A stretch of 64,000 nucleotides of DNA from Chlorobium sp. (lineage in GTDB: Bacteria > Bacteroidota > Chlorobiia > Chlorobiales > Chlorobiaceae). The stretch is from NCBI GenBank assembly GCA_028282595.1, contig JANQHQ010000004.1, forward strand, positions 1 to 64,000. The letters are read 5' to 3'. Positions within the stretch are counted from its first letter, which is position 1; every line of letters starts with the position of its first letter. The notes under the pieces are model-generated. The model did not search any database. It saw only the letters and a list, made by a program, of their open reading frames with translations, and was not told where the DNA came from. The position numbers were made by a program, and so were the translations under genes. Shown piece after piece: positions 44,212 to 53,744 of this stretch.

Positions 44212-46509
44212 TTACGCCCTCCCTCTCGTTCTGAGTTTCAGCATGGCGAATATTCCCACGGCCGCGATCGCCAGCACCGTCATCTCACCGAGCGTGTCGA
44301 GAGCCCTGAAATCCACGAGAATGACGTTGACGATGTTGCGGCCCTTCCCTTCCGGAAGACTGGCGGCCGCGAAAAAACGCTTCAGTTCCGGCGAAAGTTC
44401 GAACGAGGTAGCGTAGAGCACGATCAGCGTCATGAACACCCCGACGCCCCCCGCGATCAGCGAGTCCCTGACCCGGTTCGAGGAGCGGGAAAGTTTCAGA
44501 AAGCGCGGAAGCCTGTAGAGCACCAGCACGAAAAGAATCACGTTGAGCGTCTCGATGGCGAACGTCGTGAGCGCGACATCGGGAGCGCCGTATATCACGA
44601 AGATGATACCGATGGAAAAGCCGAGCACGCCGAGCGCCACAATCGACTTCAACCTCGATTTCGAGGTTATCAGAAGAACGGTCGAGACAACGATGATGAA
44701 CGCCAGCGCCACCTCGTAGAAGGTGACGGCAACGGCCGGCTCCAGTACGAAACGGCCGGCCGACCGGTAGAGCGCGAAAGAAGCGAGCGAGATGGCCGTC
44801 ACGACGATCACGATGATGTAGTTGCGCAGATAACCGTTCTGCAGCAGGCGCGTCTGCAGCCTCGCCAGCGAAGAGAGCAGGCGCAGGGAGCCCTCGTACC
44901 ACGCGGAAGGCTTCAGGAGGGCCGGAGCCCGAAGCGCAAGCAGCCGTTCGGGCATCCGGGAACGGACAAGGAAGAGCACGCCGCCCAGAAGCAGCGTGAC
45001 GAAACTCAGCAGGAGGACCAGGTTGAATCCCTGCCATATCGATATCTTCAGACTGAGCGTTTCCGAAAGAATGCTCAGGGCGGATTGCTGGAGCATCACG
45101 GCAATGAAAACGCCCGGAAACAGCCCGAAGAGCAGCCCCAGGACCGCGAGCAGTGCCGGACCGATAAGCATCTTCAGCGGCGCTTCACCCGGCGGCCGCG
45201 GCGTCAGCAGTGTTTCGCCCCAGAAGGGCTTGAAGCCGACGAAAAGCGTTATCATCACGATGAAAGCGTTGGCGGCCACGGCGGCGGCGATAAGAAAGAC
45301 GCCCCAGTACTCGAGCTCGAGAATCGCCTTGTAGACCGTCTCCTTGCCGATGAATCCGACCAGAGGAATGATCCCCATCATCGAAAACGAGGCCAGCGCC
45401 GCGGTCACTGCGGTGACGGGCATCGCCCGGCGCAGTCCGCCGAGCTTCATCACATCGCGCGCTCCGGTCTCGTGGTCCAGCGTGCCCGCGACCAGAAAGA
45501 GCGTACCCTTGTACAGAGAGTGCGCGATCAGATAGATGAAGAACGCCTTGACAGCCAGCTCCGACCCGATGCCGAGCAGCATGACGAGCGTGCCCAGCAC
45601 GCTGAGGGTCGAGTAGGCCAGGAGCTTTTTCAGATCGGTCTGCCCGAAGGCGAGAAGAGCCGCGAACAGCATGGTTGCCGTTCCCGCGATCAGAACCGTA
45701 TCCTGCCAGAGCGGTGTTCCCCCGATCTCGTGGTTCATTCTTGCGATCAGGTAAATCCCGGCCTTTACCATGGTCGCCGAATGCAGGTAGGCGCTGACCG
45801 GCGCGGGGGCTTCCATGGCGTTGGGCAACCAGAAATGGAACGGAAACTGCGCCGACTTGGTAAACGCCGCGAAAAGCAACAGGATCGCGATCGCCGGATA
45901 GAGCGCGTGGGAGGTGATTATTCCGCTCATACCGTAAAAGGAAGAGATCTCGACGCTACCCGTCACGCGATGGAGGAGGATCGTACCCGCAAGCAGGGCG
46001 AGGCCGCCGCCCCCAGTCACCAGCAGCGCCTGCAGGGCCGCCCTGCGCGCCGATTCCTTCCGGTGGTCGAAGCCTATGAGCAGGAACGAGCTGATCCCGG
46101 TAAGCTCCCAGAACACGAACATCAAGAGCATGTTGTCGGAAAGCACCAAGCCCAGCATGGAGGTCATGAACACGCCGATGGAGAGGAAAAACCTTCCGGT
46201 GTTCGCATAGTGCTTCATGTATGCCCCCGCATAGAGAAACACCGCGGCGCCGACGAGGGTGATGATCAGCGCGAAAGTCAGGCTCAGGCCGTCGAGGAGA
46301 AAAGAAAAATTGACGCCGAGCGACGGAACCCAGGGCACCGATTCCCGTATGACCTCTCCGGCCGCGACCTCGGGATAGCGGGAGAGAAAACCGAAAAACA
46401 TGAACAGGGGAAAAATCACGGCTATCCAGCCGAAATTTTCCCTGAACCGTCTATAGAGAACCGGTGCCAGCGCGGACGCCAGAAATCCTGTAACAAGAAG
46501 ACTCAGCAC
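44212..46509 (-). CDS. mnhA: Mrp antiporter subunit A
   Basis: 765 residues, largest subunit: an NuoL-like antiporter domain (about 1-500, with ELTGISSFLLIGFDHRKESA and TKSAQFPFHFWLPNAMEAP), then the MbhD/DUF4040-like and MbhE-like helices (IFVIYGAPDVALTTFAIETL, MTVLAIAAVGIFAMLKLR). It is the first gene of the mnhABCDEFG operon. Mrp complexes export Na+ or K+ in exchange for protons and are typical of salt- or alkali-exposed bacteria. The RodZ-like gene upstream ends 78 bases away. Confidence 0.95.
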   Translation of the reverse strand: MLSLLVTGFLASALAPVLYRRFRENFGWIAVIFPLFMFFGFLSRYPEVAAGEVIRESVPWVPSLGVNFSFLLDGLSLTFALIITLVGAAVFLYAGAYMKHYANTGRFFLSIGVFMTSMLGLVLSDNMLLMFVFWELTGISSFLLIGFDHRKESARRAALQALLVTGGGGLALLAGTILLHRVTGSVEISSFYGMSGIITSHALYPAIAILLLFAAFTKSAQFPFHFWLPNAMEAPAPVSAYLHSATMVKAGIYLIARMNHEIGGTPLWQDTVLIAGTATMLFAALLAFGQTDLKKLLAYSTLSVLGTLVMLLGIGSELAVKAFFIYLIAHSLYKGTLFLVAGTLDHETGARDVMKLGGLRRAMPVTAVTAALASFSMMGIIPLVGFIGKETVYKAILELEYWGVFLIAAAVAANAFIVMITLFVGFKPFWGETLLTPRPPGEAPLKMLIGPALLAVLGLLFGLFPGVFIAVMLQQSALSILSETLSLKISIWQGFNLVLLLSFVTLLLGGVLFLVRSRMPERLLALRAPALLKPSAWYEGSLRLLSSLARLQTRLLQNGYLRNYIIVIVVTAISLASFALYRSAGRFVLEPAVAVTFYEVALAFIIVVSTVLLITSKSRLKSIVALGVLGFSIGIIFVIYGAPDVALTTFAIETLNVILFVLVLYRLPRFLKLSRSSNRVRDSLIAGGVGVFMTLIVLYATSFELSPELKRFFAAASLPEGKGRNIVNVILVDFRALDTLGEMTVLAIAAVGIFAMLKLRTRGRA

Positions 46510-46587
46510 ATCCTTTGTTCCTGAATGATTGATTGCGCCTCAACCCAACCGCCGAAAGCGCCCGGATGTTCCCCGCGCTACGGGGAT

Positions 46588-47751
46588 TCAGCGGTCGGCG
46601 TACTCGAAACGTTCGGAATGGAGCACCTTGCCGTCGCCATTGACGACCTTTACCGTCCAGGTTCCCGTCATGCCGGGGCCGAGCGATTTCCTCGACCATA
46701 CTCTCCAGCTTTTTCCGCCGGCTCTGCCCACCGGAATTTTTCTGACAGTGCCCCCTCCGTACTCCCATACGTGATAAAGCCTCTTGCCCTGCTGGTTCAG
46801 CACCTCGCTGAAGTAAAACACTTCGCGAGTCCCGGCGGAAAGCCTGCAGACCGAATCGACCGGTTCCCGGCGTCGCCTGTCCACGCGGGTGCTGAAGGTC
46901 GCCCTCCCTACATATTCCGAACCGGTCCATTCCGGACAGGGAACCGACGCCTTCTCCCCTGCGGCGGGCGACTCCGGTACGGCGGCAGGTCGTTGCACCA
47001 CCTCAGGAACCGCGGAACGATCGGGAGTCTCTTCCTGTACTGCTTGTGCTGAAGACGTGGAGGCATTCACCGCGACAGGTGTCTCCGCGTCCTGCCCGGC
47101 CGGCAGCGAAACACCCCCTTCACCGGCGGCCTGCGAGGCCTCCCGGAGTGATTCCTCCGGCGGCCACGCCTCCTGACGGTCGACCGCAGCGGAAAGCCCG
47201 GGACCGGCTGTGGAAGAAAACGCCTCCGGGGAAGGCTCCGAAATGGAACGAACGAGTGCGCCCAGCGAGAACACGATAACGATGCTGCCGACGACTATCG
47301 CGGCGACCGGAATGACTTTGCTCCGCATCAGATCGTCCAGCCAGAGAGGCCTTCCGGTTTCGGGTTCCGGGTCTTCCCAGACGCTTCCCGGCACGAACGC
47401 CCCGAAATTCTCCTCTCCTTCGGGAACACCCGCGAGTTCCTCGTCCCGGATCGCGGAACCTTCGTTCTCCCCCAGCGCAGACGGGTCCGGAATGCCGAAC
47501 TCCTTCCGGCAGCTTTCGAGCAGCCCCCAGTCTTTGAAGCCGACCACCCGTGCGTACTTTTTCAGAAAGACGTGCACATAGACCGACGGCAGAAGCGCCA
47601 GGTCGTCCGCCTCGATCGACTCCAGAAACTTCTTTCGTATCCTGGTCCTCGCACTGAGCTCCTCCAGGGAGAAACCGAGCGCTTTTCGGGCCTCGACCAG
47701 CTTCCGGACGAGTTTCGCGCCCTCCGGGCCGAACTTTTTTCTTTCTTCCAT
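46588..47751 (-). CDS. RodZ-type HTH membrane protein with C-terminal DUF2914
   Basis: 387 residues. Residues 10-80 form the HTH_25/RodZ helix-turn-helix (SLEELSARTRIRKKFLESIE, LPSVYVHVFLKKYARVVG). One membrane helix follows at about 145-168, then a long Pro/Ala-rich periplasmic linker, and finally a DUF2914 domain with SEVLNQQGKRLYHVWEYGGG and SWRVWSRKSLGPGMTGTWTV. It would link a cytoplasmic DNA- or MreB-binding head to a periplasmic sensor-like domain. I start it at the ATG at 47751. It is a paralogue of the neighbouring gene at 47917-49188. Confidence 0.85.
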   Translation of the reverse strand: MEERKKFGPEGAKLVRKLVEARKALGFSLEELSARTRIRKKFLESIEADDLALLPSVYVHVFLKKYARVVGFKDWGLLESCRKEFGIPDPSALGENEGSAIRDEELAGVPEGEENFGAFVPGSVWEDPEPETGRPLWLDDLMRSKVIPVAAIVVGSIVIVFSLGALVRSISEPSPEAFSSTAGPGLSAAVDRQEAWPPEESLREASQAAGEGGVSLPAGQDAETPVAVNASTSSAQAVQEETPDRSAVPEVVQRPAAVPESPAAGEKASVPCPEWTGSEYVGRATFSTRVDRRRREPVDSVCRLSAGTREVFYFSEVLNQQGKRLYHVWEYGGGTVRKIPVGRAGGKSWRVWSRKSLGPGMTGTWTVKVVNGDGKVLHSERFEYADR

Positions 47752-47916
47752 GACAGAAACCTTTCTCCGGCAACGACATAGCATAGAGGCCGTGCGGGAG
47801 ACCGGAAAGTGAGATATCCTGGTTGTGTCCCCTCCGTGTATCCGGAGGGCACTGCGGATTAATGTACGATATTTTTCCTATGACCGGGGAACCGGAACCG
47901 AAGGAATTCGGGGGAA

Positions 47917-49188
47917 TCAGCGGGTCGCGAAGCGTATCGGCACGGTCAGCCACGCTTCAACCGGATCACCGCCCCGCATGCCGGGAGAGTAGGACGAACG
48001 CATGACGGCATCGATGGCCGCATCGTCGAAAACGGTCTGGTCTGCCGGCACGCGCCTGGTGACTCGAGCCTTCAACGGCTTGCCGTCACTGCCGATCAGA
48101 ACTGTCACGAAAACCTTGCCGCCGATACCGGCGTCCCTTGCGAGAGCCGGGTACCGGGGCTGCCGCTGCCGGTCAAGGGTGGGGGAAACCTCCGGTAACG
48201 CTTCGAAGGGGGACGTCGCCGTTCCGTCGAGATCGTCCGCGGGCACCGCTTCACGCTCTTCCGTCCCGCTGCTCTCACCGATCCCGTTCCCGTCCTCCTT
48301 CACGGCAGCCGCCTGTTCTTCCGCGATCTCACGAGGTTCGGACAGGCTTTCGGCCCCGGCGGCCGTCGCAACCTTCAGGTCAGGCTCCTGCTGTGCCGGC
48401 ACAGCGGGAGGTTCCAGCGGAGGCTCCTTTGCGACTTTTGTGTTTTTTCGATCCGCTGCAGGGGCCTCCTCCCCGGAAACAGGCTTCTTTGGAGAAGCTT
48501 TCCGGACGGGCTGCACGGTCTTCTTCTGCTCCCTGATCGATTGCGAAAGCTCTTCGAGCTCCTTTTCGAAGCGCTCCTGCACCGCTCTTGCTTCCCCATC
48601 CGTTACTCCCGCGCTGTCGACCCCTCCCGGCCTGCCGGAGAGCGCCGACCCGGCGTCCTGCGGGCCGGTTTCCTGCGACCCCTGAAAAGAGCGCAACACG
48701 GCAAACAGCAGCAACGCAATAAGGGCCGCCCCTCCTCCTATCACTCCCGCCGGGGGAATTCTGATCCCTTCCGTCGCGACGGATTTCACCATCTCCGCCA
48801 GCCTTCCGCCCGCACCCTCCTCACCGTCCGACCCGCTCGCCGGTTGAAGATCCGCATCCCGGGAGCCGGAAAGCTCTTCGTCCCTTACGCCGCTTCCATC
48901 GCTCTGCATAAACGATGCAGCATCGGGCATACCGATCTCCCGCCGACACCTCTCGATGAGATCGTCTTCAACAATCCCGACCGCCCGAGCGTATTTCCTG
49001 AGAAACACGTGCACGTACACCGACGGCAGAAGCGTCAGGTCGCCCGCCTCGATCGACTCCAGAAACTCCTTCCGGATGTTTGTACTTTCACTGACGGCGT
49101 CGAGCGACAGCCCGAGCTGCTCCCTTGCCCCGGAGAGCTTTTCGACAAGCTCTTCGCCGGCGGAACCGAATGCCTTCATTTCCTCCAT
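47917..49188 (-). CDS. RodZ-type HTH membrane protein with C-terminal TonB domain
   Basis: 423 residues. The N-terminal 90 residues are closely similar to the neighbouring paralogue (ESTNIRKEFLESIEAGDLTL, LPSVYVHVFLRKYARAVG). A membrane helix sits at about 147-166. A long Glu/Pro/Ala-rich spacer leads to a TonB C-terminal domain at about 340-420 (QPRYPALARDAGIGGKVFVT, DDAAIDAVMRSSYSPGM). The fusion joins a cytoplasmic HTH to an energy-transducing type TonB end. No exbB/exbD or TonB-dependent receptor gene is adjacent. Confidence 0.85.
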   Translation of the reverse strand: MEEMKAFGSAGEELVEKLSGAREQLGLSLDAVSESTNIRKEFLESIEAGDLTLLPSVYVHVFLRKYARAVGIVEDDLIERCRREIGMPDAASFMQSDGSGVRDEELSGSRDADLQPASGSDGEEGAGGRLAEMVKSVATEGIRIPPAGVIGGGAALIALLLFAVLRSFQGSQETGPQDAGSALSGRPGGVDSAGVTDGEARAVQERFEKELEELSQSIREQKKTVQPVRKASPKKPVSGEEAPAADRKNTKVAKEPPLEPPAVPAQQEPDLKVATAAGAESLSEPREIAEEQAAAVKEDGNGIGESSGTEEREAVPADDLDGTATSPFEALPEVSPTLDRQRQPRYPALARDAGIGGKVFVTVLIGSDGKPLKARVTRRVPADQTVFDDAAIDAVMRSSYSPGMRGGDPVEAWLTVPIRFATR

Positions 49189-49401
49189 AGCTCGAACGTT
49201 CCGATGAAACCGACGGCTTCGACGGGGGACCGTACGCTTTCGTTCGCTCTGCTGAAAAAAACGTTCCGGGGGGGCACAAAAAATAATTTACATTTTTTTC
49301 CCTTCATGCAAGAACACTCAGGGGGCGTTCCTTCCGGGTGAATCACGCCACGAAAACCGTAGACGGAAGCACGCAATCAAAAGAAGCTCCTCGACAAGCG
49401 G

Positions 49402-50460
49402 CTACAACAGGGAACCCTGGCAGCTCGATCCCGCTCCGGCAGTGCAGCCGTAGCAGTGCTGGCCCACGGCGACCGCTCTCCGGCCGAGCCGGTCTCCGTC
49501 GAACTCCCGGATATGGCTGGGCGAGGGGGAGAGCAGGGGAAGCTGGAGCATCTGGTTGAAATCGCAGTCGTAGAGCCTGCCGTCCCAACCGACAGACAGC
49601 GTGTTGCGGCACATCAGGTTCCCGACCGCCTGCGGGTTGAAACGGTCGGCGAGCAGCGTCATGTAGTTGCAGAAACCGCCCTTGTCGAGCAACGATTCGA
49701 GAAACCGGCTGACCGGCATGTTGGTGATGGTGTAGAGACCGGTGAACTCTATCCCGTAAGCCTCCCGGAGCTTTTCCCGGTATGCCTCCTCCAGGGCCTG
49801 CTGCTCTCCGGGCAGGAACGGTCCTCCGGGATTGTAGACGAGGTGCAGCTCCAGGCCACCGCCGGCCCGCCCGTAACCGAGAGCGTTGAGCATTTTCAGT
49901 GCCTCGATCGACCGATGGAACACGCCCGAACCCCGCTGACCGTCGACGTTCTCCCTGGTGTAGCAGGGAAGAGACGCCACGAGCGTCGCGCGCTGCGCCC
50001 TGAAGAGTTCGGGATAGCGCCGGTAGCGTCCGTTCGAAAGAAGGATAACCAGATTGGTCCTGACAATGATCTCGCCGTCCGGCATCAGGCGCCGTGCTTC
50101 GCGGATAAACCAGGGCAGCTCGGGGTTCATCTCCGGCGCACCGCCGGTGATATCGAGGGTCCGGATTCCCCTCTCTTTCGCAATCGCGCCGAGGCAGTGC
50201 CGCATGGTTTCCCGGTTCATCGTCTCGATACGGTCCGGCGAAGCTCCCACATGACAGTGGCTGCAGCAGAGGTTGCAGCGGTAGCCGGTGTTGACCTGCA
50301 ACACGCTGATGCCGGAAGAGCAAAGAGGCGCGTCGCCCGTTTCGGCGAGTCTGGAACGGAAGCTGCAGATACCGCAGTCGGTAGTTTCCAGTATCCGGAC
50401 CTGTTCACGGGCCGGGGCGTGGGGACTCATTGGTCTATGCGGCAGAAGCTTCGTCTCCAT
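49402..50460 (-). CDS. arsS: ArsS-like radical SAM enzyme (arsenosugar biosynthesis)
   Basis: About 352 residues. The radical SAM cluster motif CxxxCxxC is in NTGYRCNLCCSHCHVGASP, followed by LDITGGAPEMNPELPWFIRE, the ArsS hallmark. The C-terminal DUF3641 region has the conserved GQHCYGCTAGAGSSCQG cysteine cluster. ArsS acts on dimethylarsenoriboside precursors to form arsenosugars; no ArsM methyltransferase is visible nearby. Two starts are possible, ATG at 50460 or 50430; neither has a strong ribosome-binding site. In some bacteria this family is a selenoprotein; here all positions are ordinary Cys. Confidence 0.88.
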   Translation of the reverse strand: METKLLPHRPMSPHAPAREQVRILETTDCGICSFRSRLAETGDAPLCSSGISVLQVNTGYRCNLCCSHCHVGASPDRIETMNRETMRHCLGAIAKERGIRTLDITGGAPEMNPELPWFIREARRLMPDGEIIVRTNLVILLSNGRYRRYPELFRAQRATLVASLPCYTRENVDGQRGSGVFHRSIEALKMLNALGYGRAGGGLELHLVYNPGGPFLPGEQQALEEAYREKLREAYGIEFTGLYTITNMPVSRFLESLLDKGGFCNYMTLLADRFNPQAVGNLMCRNTLSVGWDGRLYDCDFNQMLQLPLLSPSPSHIREFDGDRLGRRAVAVGQHCYGCTAGAGSSCQGSLL

Positions 50461-50673
50461 GCGGTAAAGCGTGAAAATGGTTGCTTTCCGGTCCTCTCCC
50501 GGTGCACATGCATAACCGCTTTTCAAGGCCAAATCGTTCAGACGGACGGCGGCGTATGCACAACGACACCCGGCTTGTACACCGTTGCCGGCGAAAATCC
50601 GGATTGAAAAGAATTCCCGCATTCAGTATCGTGTATCTGTAGAACACCGGACAATCCGATCCATACTCTCCCT

Positions 50674-52524
50674 ATGAAAACCGCCCCTCGCCAGCCCCGA
50701 CCGCGACAAACGCTTTCCGGCAGCGAACCCCACGATACCCTCCGAAAGGTATTCGGCTTCAGCACGTTCCGGCCCAACCAGGAGCGGATCGTGCAGGCGA
50801 TTGTCGAGGGGAGAGACGTATTCGCCGTAATGCCCACCGGCGGCGGCAAATCGCTCTGCTACCAGCTCCCCGCGGTACTGCTTCCGGGCACCTGCGTGGT
50901 GATCAGCCCGCTGATCGCCCTCATGAAGGACCAGGTTGACGGCGCGAAGGCGAACGGCATCCGCGCGGCCTGCCTGAACAGCTCGCTCTCGCCGGAAGAG
51001 CAGGCTGCCGTTCAGCGCGATCTGCTCTCGGGTTCGCTCGACCTGCTCTACGTCGCGCCGGAACGGTTTGCGCTCGACCATTTTCGCGAACTGCTTGCAC
51101 GGGTCGATGTCGGACTGGCGGTGGTCGACGAAGCTCACTGCATATCGGAATGGGGGCACGATTTCCGGCCCGACTATCTCTCCCTCTCGGCGCTGGTCGG
51201 CCTTTTCCCCGACGCACCCGTAGCTGCGTTCACCGCAACCGCAACAATGAAGGTGCAGGAAGACATCCTCGGGAAACTCGCGCTCCGCAATCCGCTCCCG
51301 GTACGGGCCTCGTTCGACCGTCCCAACCTCTTTTACGACATCCGCTTCAAGGACACACTCTCCAATCAGCTTGTCTCGCTCCTGAAAAGCAATCCGGGCA
51401 AGGCGGGCATCATCTACCGCACGAGCCGCAAAAGTGTGAACGAAACCGCCGCCATGCTGCAGGCGAAAGGGTTCCGCGTGCTGCCCTATCACGCCGGGCT
51501 CGACGATGAAGAGCGGCGGCGGAACCAGGAAGCCTTCATCCGTGACGAGGCGGACATTATCGTGGCCACGATCGCCTTCGGCATGGGTATCGACAAGTCG
51601 AACATCCGTTTCGTGATCCATGCCGACCTGCCGAAAAGCGTCGAGAGCTACTACCAGGAAACCGGCCGGGCAGGACGCGACGGCGAACCGGCGCGCTGCA
51701 CACTCTTCTTCTCCCGGTCGGACATTCCCAGGGTCCGCTTTTTCATCGACACGATCGCCGACGAAGCCGAACGGGCAAAAGCGCTCGCCGCTTTGCAGAA
51801 GGTGATCTCCTTCGCGTCCGCTTCGGTCTGCCGCCGCAAGACCCTGCTCGACCACTTCGGCGAGGAGTACCGACAGGACAACTGTGGCGGGTGCGATATC
51901 TGCCTCGGTTCAAGGGAAACGGTCGACTGTAGCGTCGAAGCCCAGATGATGCTCTCGGCCGTCGCCCGCACGGAAGAGCGGTTCGGCGCGACCCACATCG
52001 TCGATATCGTTACCGGCAGCCGGAACAGGAAAATCCTCGACTTCGGCCACAACCGCCTGAAGACATGGGGAGTCGGCAAGGAACGCAGCAAAAAGTTCTG
52101 GCGACAGCTCGTCGACGAACTGCTCGCCCAGAAGATAATCGCGAAATCCGAAGGGCTCTACCCGGCGCTCTACCTGCTTGACAAGGCCGCAGCGGTGCTG
52201 AAAGGGGAAACTGTCGTGGAAATGGTGCGAACACCGGACAGGCCGTTGCCGAAAGCACCGGGAGGAGAAGAAGGCGCATACGACCGCGATCTCTTCGAAC
52301 TGCTCCGGTCGCTGCGCAAGGAAATCGCCGACGAGCAGGGCGTCCCGCCCTACATCGTCTTTTCCGACCGCTCCCTCCGCGACATGGCGACTCTCTTCCC
52401 CGTAACCGCGGAGGAGATGCTCTCGGTATCCGGAGTGGGAGAGGTCAAACTCGAGCGGTACGGCCGTCGCTTCCTCCAGCTCATCAGGCGACACCGGGAG
52501 GAGAGCCCGGAACAGTCAAAGTAA
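50674..52524 (+). CDS. recQ: ATP-dependent DNA helicase RecQ
   Basis: 616-residue 3'-5' superfamily 2 helicase. Motif I TGGGKSLCYQLPAVL, the DEAH box VVDEAHCISEWGHDFRPDY and motif VI QETGRAGRDGEPA are intact. The RQC zinc-binding cysteines are in CRRKTLLDHFGEEYRQDNCG with GGCDIC, and an HRDC domain occupies about 535-610 (FELLRSLRKEIADEQGVPPY). Transcribed divergently from arsS. Confidence 0.95.
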   Translation: MKTAPRQPRPRQTLSGSEPHDTLRKVFGFSTFRPNQERIVQAIVEGRDVFAVMPTGGGKSLCYQLPAVLLPGTCVVISPLIALMKDQVDGAKANGIRAACLNSSLSPEEQAAVQRDLLSGSLDLLYVAPERFALDHFRELLARVDVGLAVVDEAHCISEWGHDFRPDYLSLSALVGLFPDAPVAAFTATATMKVQEDILGKLALRNPLPVRASFDRPNLFYDIRFKDTLSNQLVSLLKSNPGKAGIIYRTSRKSVNETAAMLQAKGFRVLPYHAGLDDEERRRNQEAFIRDEADIIVATIAFGMGIDKSNIRFVIHADLPKSVESYYQETGRAGRDGEPARCTLFFSRSDIPRVRFFIDTIADEAERAKALAALQKVISFASASVCRRKTLLDHFGEEYRQDNCGGCDICLGSRETVDCSVEAQMMLSAVARTEERFGATHIVDIVTGSRNRKILDFGHNRLKTWGVGKERSKKFWRQLVDELLAQKIIAKSEGLYPALYLLDKAAAVLKGETVVEMVRTPDRPLPKAPGGEEGAYDRDLFELLRSLRKEIADEQGVPPYIVFSDRSLRDMATLFPVTAEEMLSVSGVGEVKLERYGRRFLQLIRRHREESPEQSK

Positions 52525-52739
52525 GTACGGAAAAGAAATTCCTTACACCCCTCGACCGGTTTACATTCCTGTCTTCAGGGCATCGGTGTGACCTCCGATG
52601 ACCGGACACATCTCCACAGTATCGGGACAGAAGCCCCCGACCTCCAACCCCCGAAACCGGAAAGTTGTTAAAAAGTCTGCGTTACAACAGACTTATTTAA
52701 GATACGGAACAACGTCCCGTATTTTCCGTGATTCGGTTG

Positions 52740-52799
52740 AAAAAAGCAGTCCGGCGGGGATTTTGAGGAGGGGTGCGCGTCCCCGCCGAATGGACTGCC
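52740..52799 (-). terminator. long-stem intrinsic terminator
   Basis: On the minus strand GCAGTCC and GGCGGGGA pair with TCCCCGCC and GGACTGC (15 pairs with a four-base bulge), followed by at least six T residues. It lies about 300 bases past the dsrE2 stop and may end that transcript or a separate small RNA. Confidence 0.7.
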
Positions 52800-53015
52800 G
52801 GAGAAGGTTCCGCTCTCTCGGGGACACGGCAAGCGAACGGGTGATTGCACCTGAAGCACCGTCCGCCGGACGGATTACGGGGAGCAATCCGCAACGGACA
52901 CCACCCGTTTGCAAGCCGAGGAGAGAGACTACCGGACATCCCTATCGATTACAATAGAGGCGTCCTACAATAAACGACCGGGGCGATGGCAACGTCCCGG
53001 ACATTGCAACAGTAC
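52740..53015 (-). ncRNA. candidate small RNA
   Basis: The 578-base interval 52525-53102 has no credible gene. On the minus strand a consensus -10 TATAAT at 53022-53027 would start a transcript near 53015 that passes a CCGGGACG...CGCCCCGG hairpin and ends at the strong terminator at 52740. No good -35 box is seen, and no known RNA family is recognised. It could equally be the 3' untranslated region of dsrE2. A fragment CAATAGAGGCGTCC near 52955 resembles the end of the dispersed repeat. Confidence 0.25.
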
Positions 53016-53102
53016 ACAGTAATTATAATACAACTATATCGACATATAAGCAAGCAGTAAATGCAATAAACATTCAGCCTGCACGGTTTTCATGCGTTCG
53101 CT

Positions 53103-53615
53103 TTAGAGAAAGAGCTGAATGTCGGCGTCGGCCGCGTACTCGAGGAACATTGCGGCACCGCCGTAATCCACCCCGTCGATGAAATCGTCTTTCGTGAATC
53201 CGAACACATCCATCGTCATCTGGCAGGCGACGAACTTCACGCCGACCTCTCCACAGAGATCCCGAAGCTCCTCGACGGTCGCCACGCCCTTGTTCTTGAA
53301 GGTTTCTTTCATGAGGCTGGTGGCCATCGAATTGAAACCGGGGATGTTGCCCGAAATGATGTTCGGAATGTTCCAGTTGATCTGCTGGAACTCCTTCGGT
53401 CCGAAAGGCATCTTCATCGGCATGGCCGGATTGCTGTGCGGCGAAACCTTCGCATCGATCTTCTTGCCGAGCAGCGGCAGTCCGTAGAAGGTGAAGAAGA
53501 TCATCACCTCCATATCCATCGCCGCCGCGGCCGATCCCAGGATGAACGGGGGATAGGCCCAGTCGAGCGTTCCGCGCGACGCGATCAGCGCCACTTTTTT
53601 CTGAGCTTCACTCAT
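53103..53615 (-). CDS. dsrE2: DsrE2-like sulfur carrier family protein
   Basis: 170 residues of the DsrE/DsrF/DrsH-like group, membrane-associated or soluble proteins that move sulfane sulfur in sulfur oxidisers. It begins KKVALIASRGTLDWAYPPFI and has EVMIFFTFYGLPLLGKKID, then FVACQMTMDVFGFTKDDFID with the single conserved Cys that carries persulfide. It is the leftmost gene of the coo/ABC block, with its own AT-rich upstream region, and has a decayed second copy at 63355-63690. Confidence 0.88.
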   Translation of the reverse strand: MSEAQKKVALIASRGTLDWAYPPFILGSAAAAMDMEVMIFFTFYGLPLLGKKIDAKVSPHSNPAMPMKMPFGPKEFQQINWNIPNIISGNIPGFNSMATSLMKETFKNKGVATVEELRDLCGEVGVKFVACQMTMDVFGFTKDDFIDGVDYGGAAMFLEYAADADIQLFL

Positions 53616-53744
53616 AATGTTTCCTTGTTGTGGTTACCGAATACAGAAATCCGAACCAGCTTCCCCCGACCGGAGAGCTTTCGGGGACCGTGTCCACCGG
53701 TTTCGGGGCGCGCACGGAGACCCGATCGAACGGGAATGAATTTT

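Noticed and set aside
45085..46524. 479-codon open frame on the plus strand opposite mnhA
   Set aside because: Arg/Gln/His-rich shadow of mnhA; the same effect explains the long frames opposite amtB, glmS, rseP and mnhD.
49402..50460. ArsS as a selenoprotein
   Set aside because: No in-frame TGA occurs in the gene; the cysteine-rich end uses ordinary Cys codons.
52525..53102. Riboswitch, for example cobalamin, in the gap after recQ
   Set aside because: Strong hairpins exist, but I found none of the conserved B12-box sequences, and the hairpin with the T tract is better read as a terminator.
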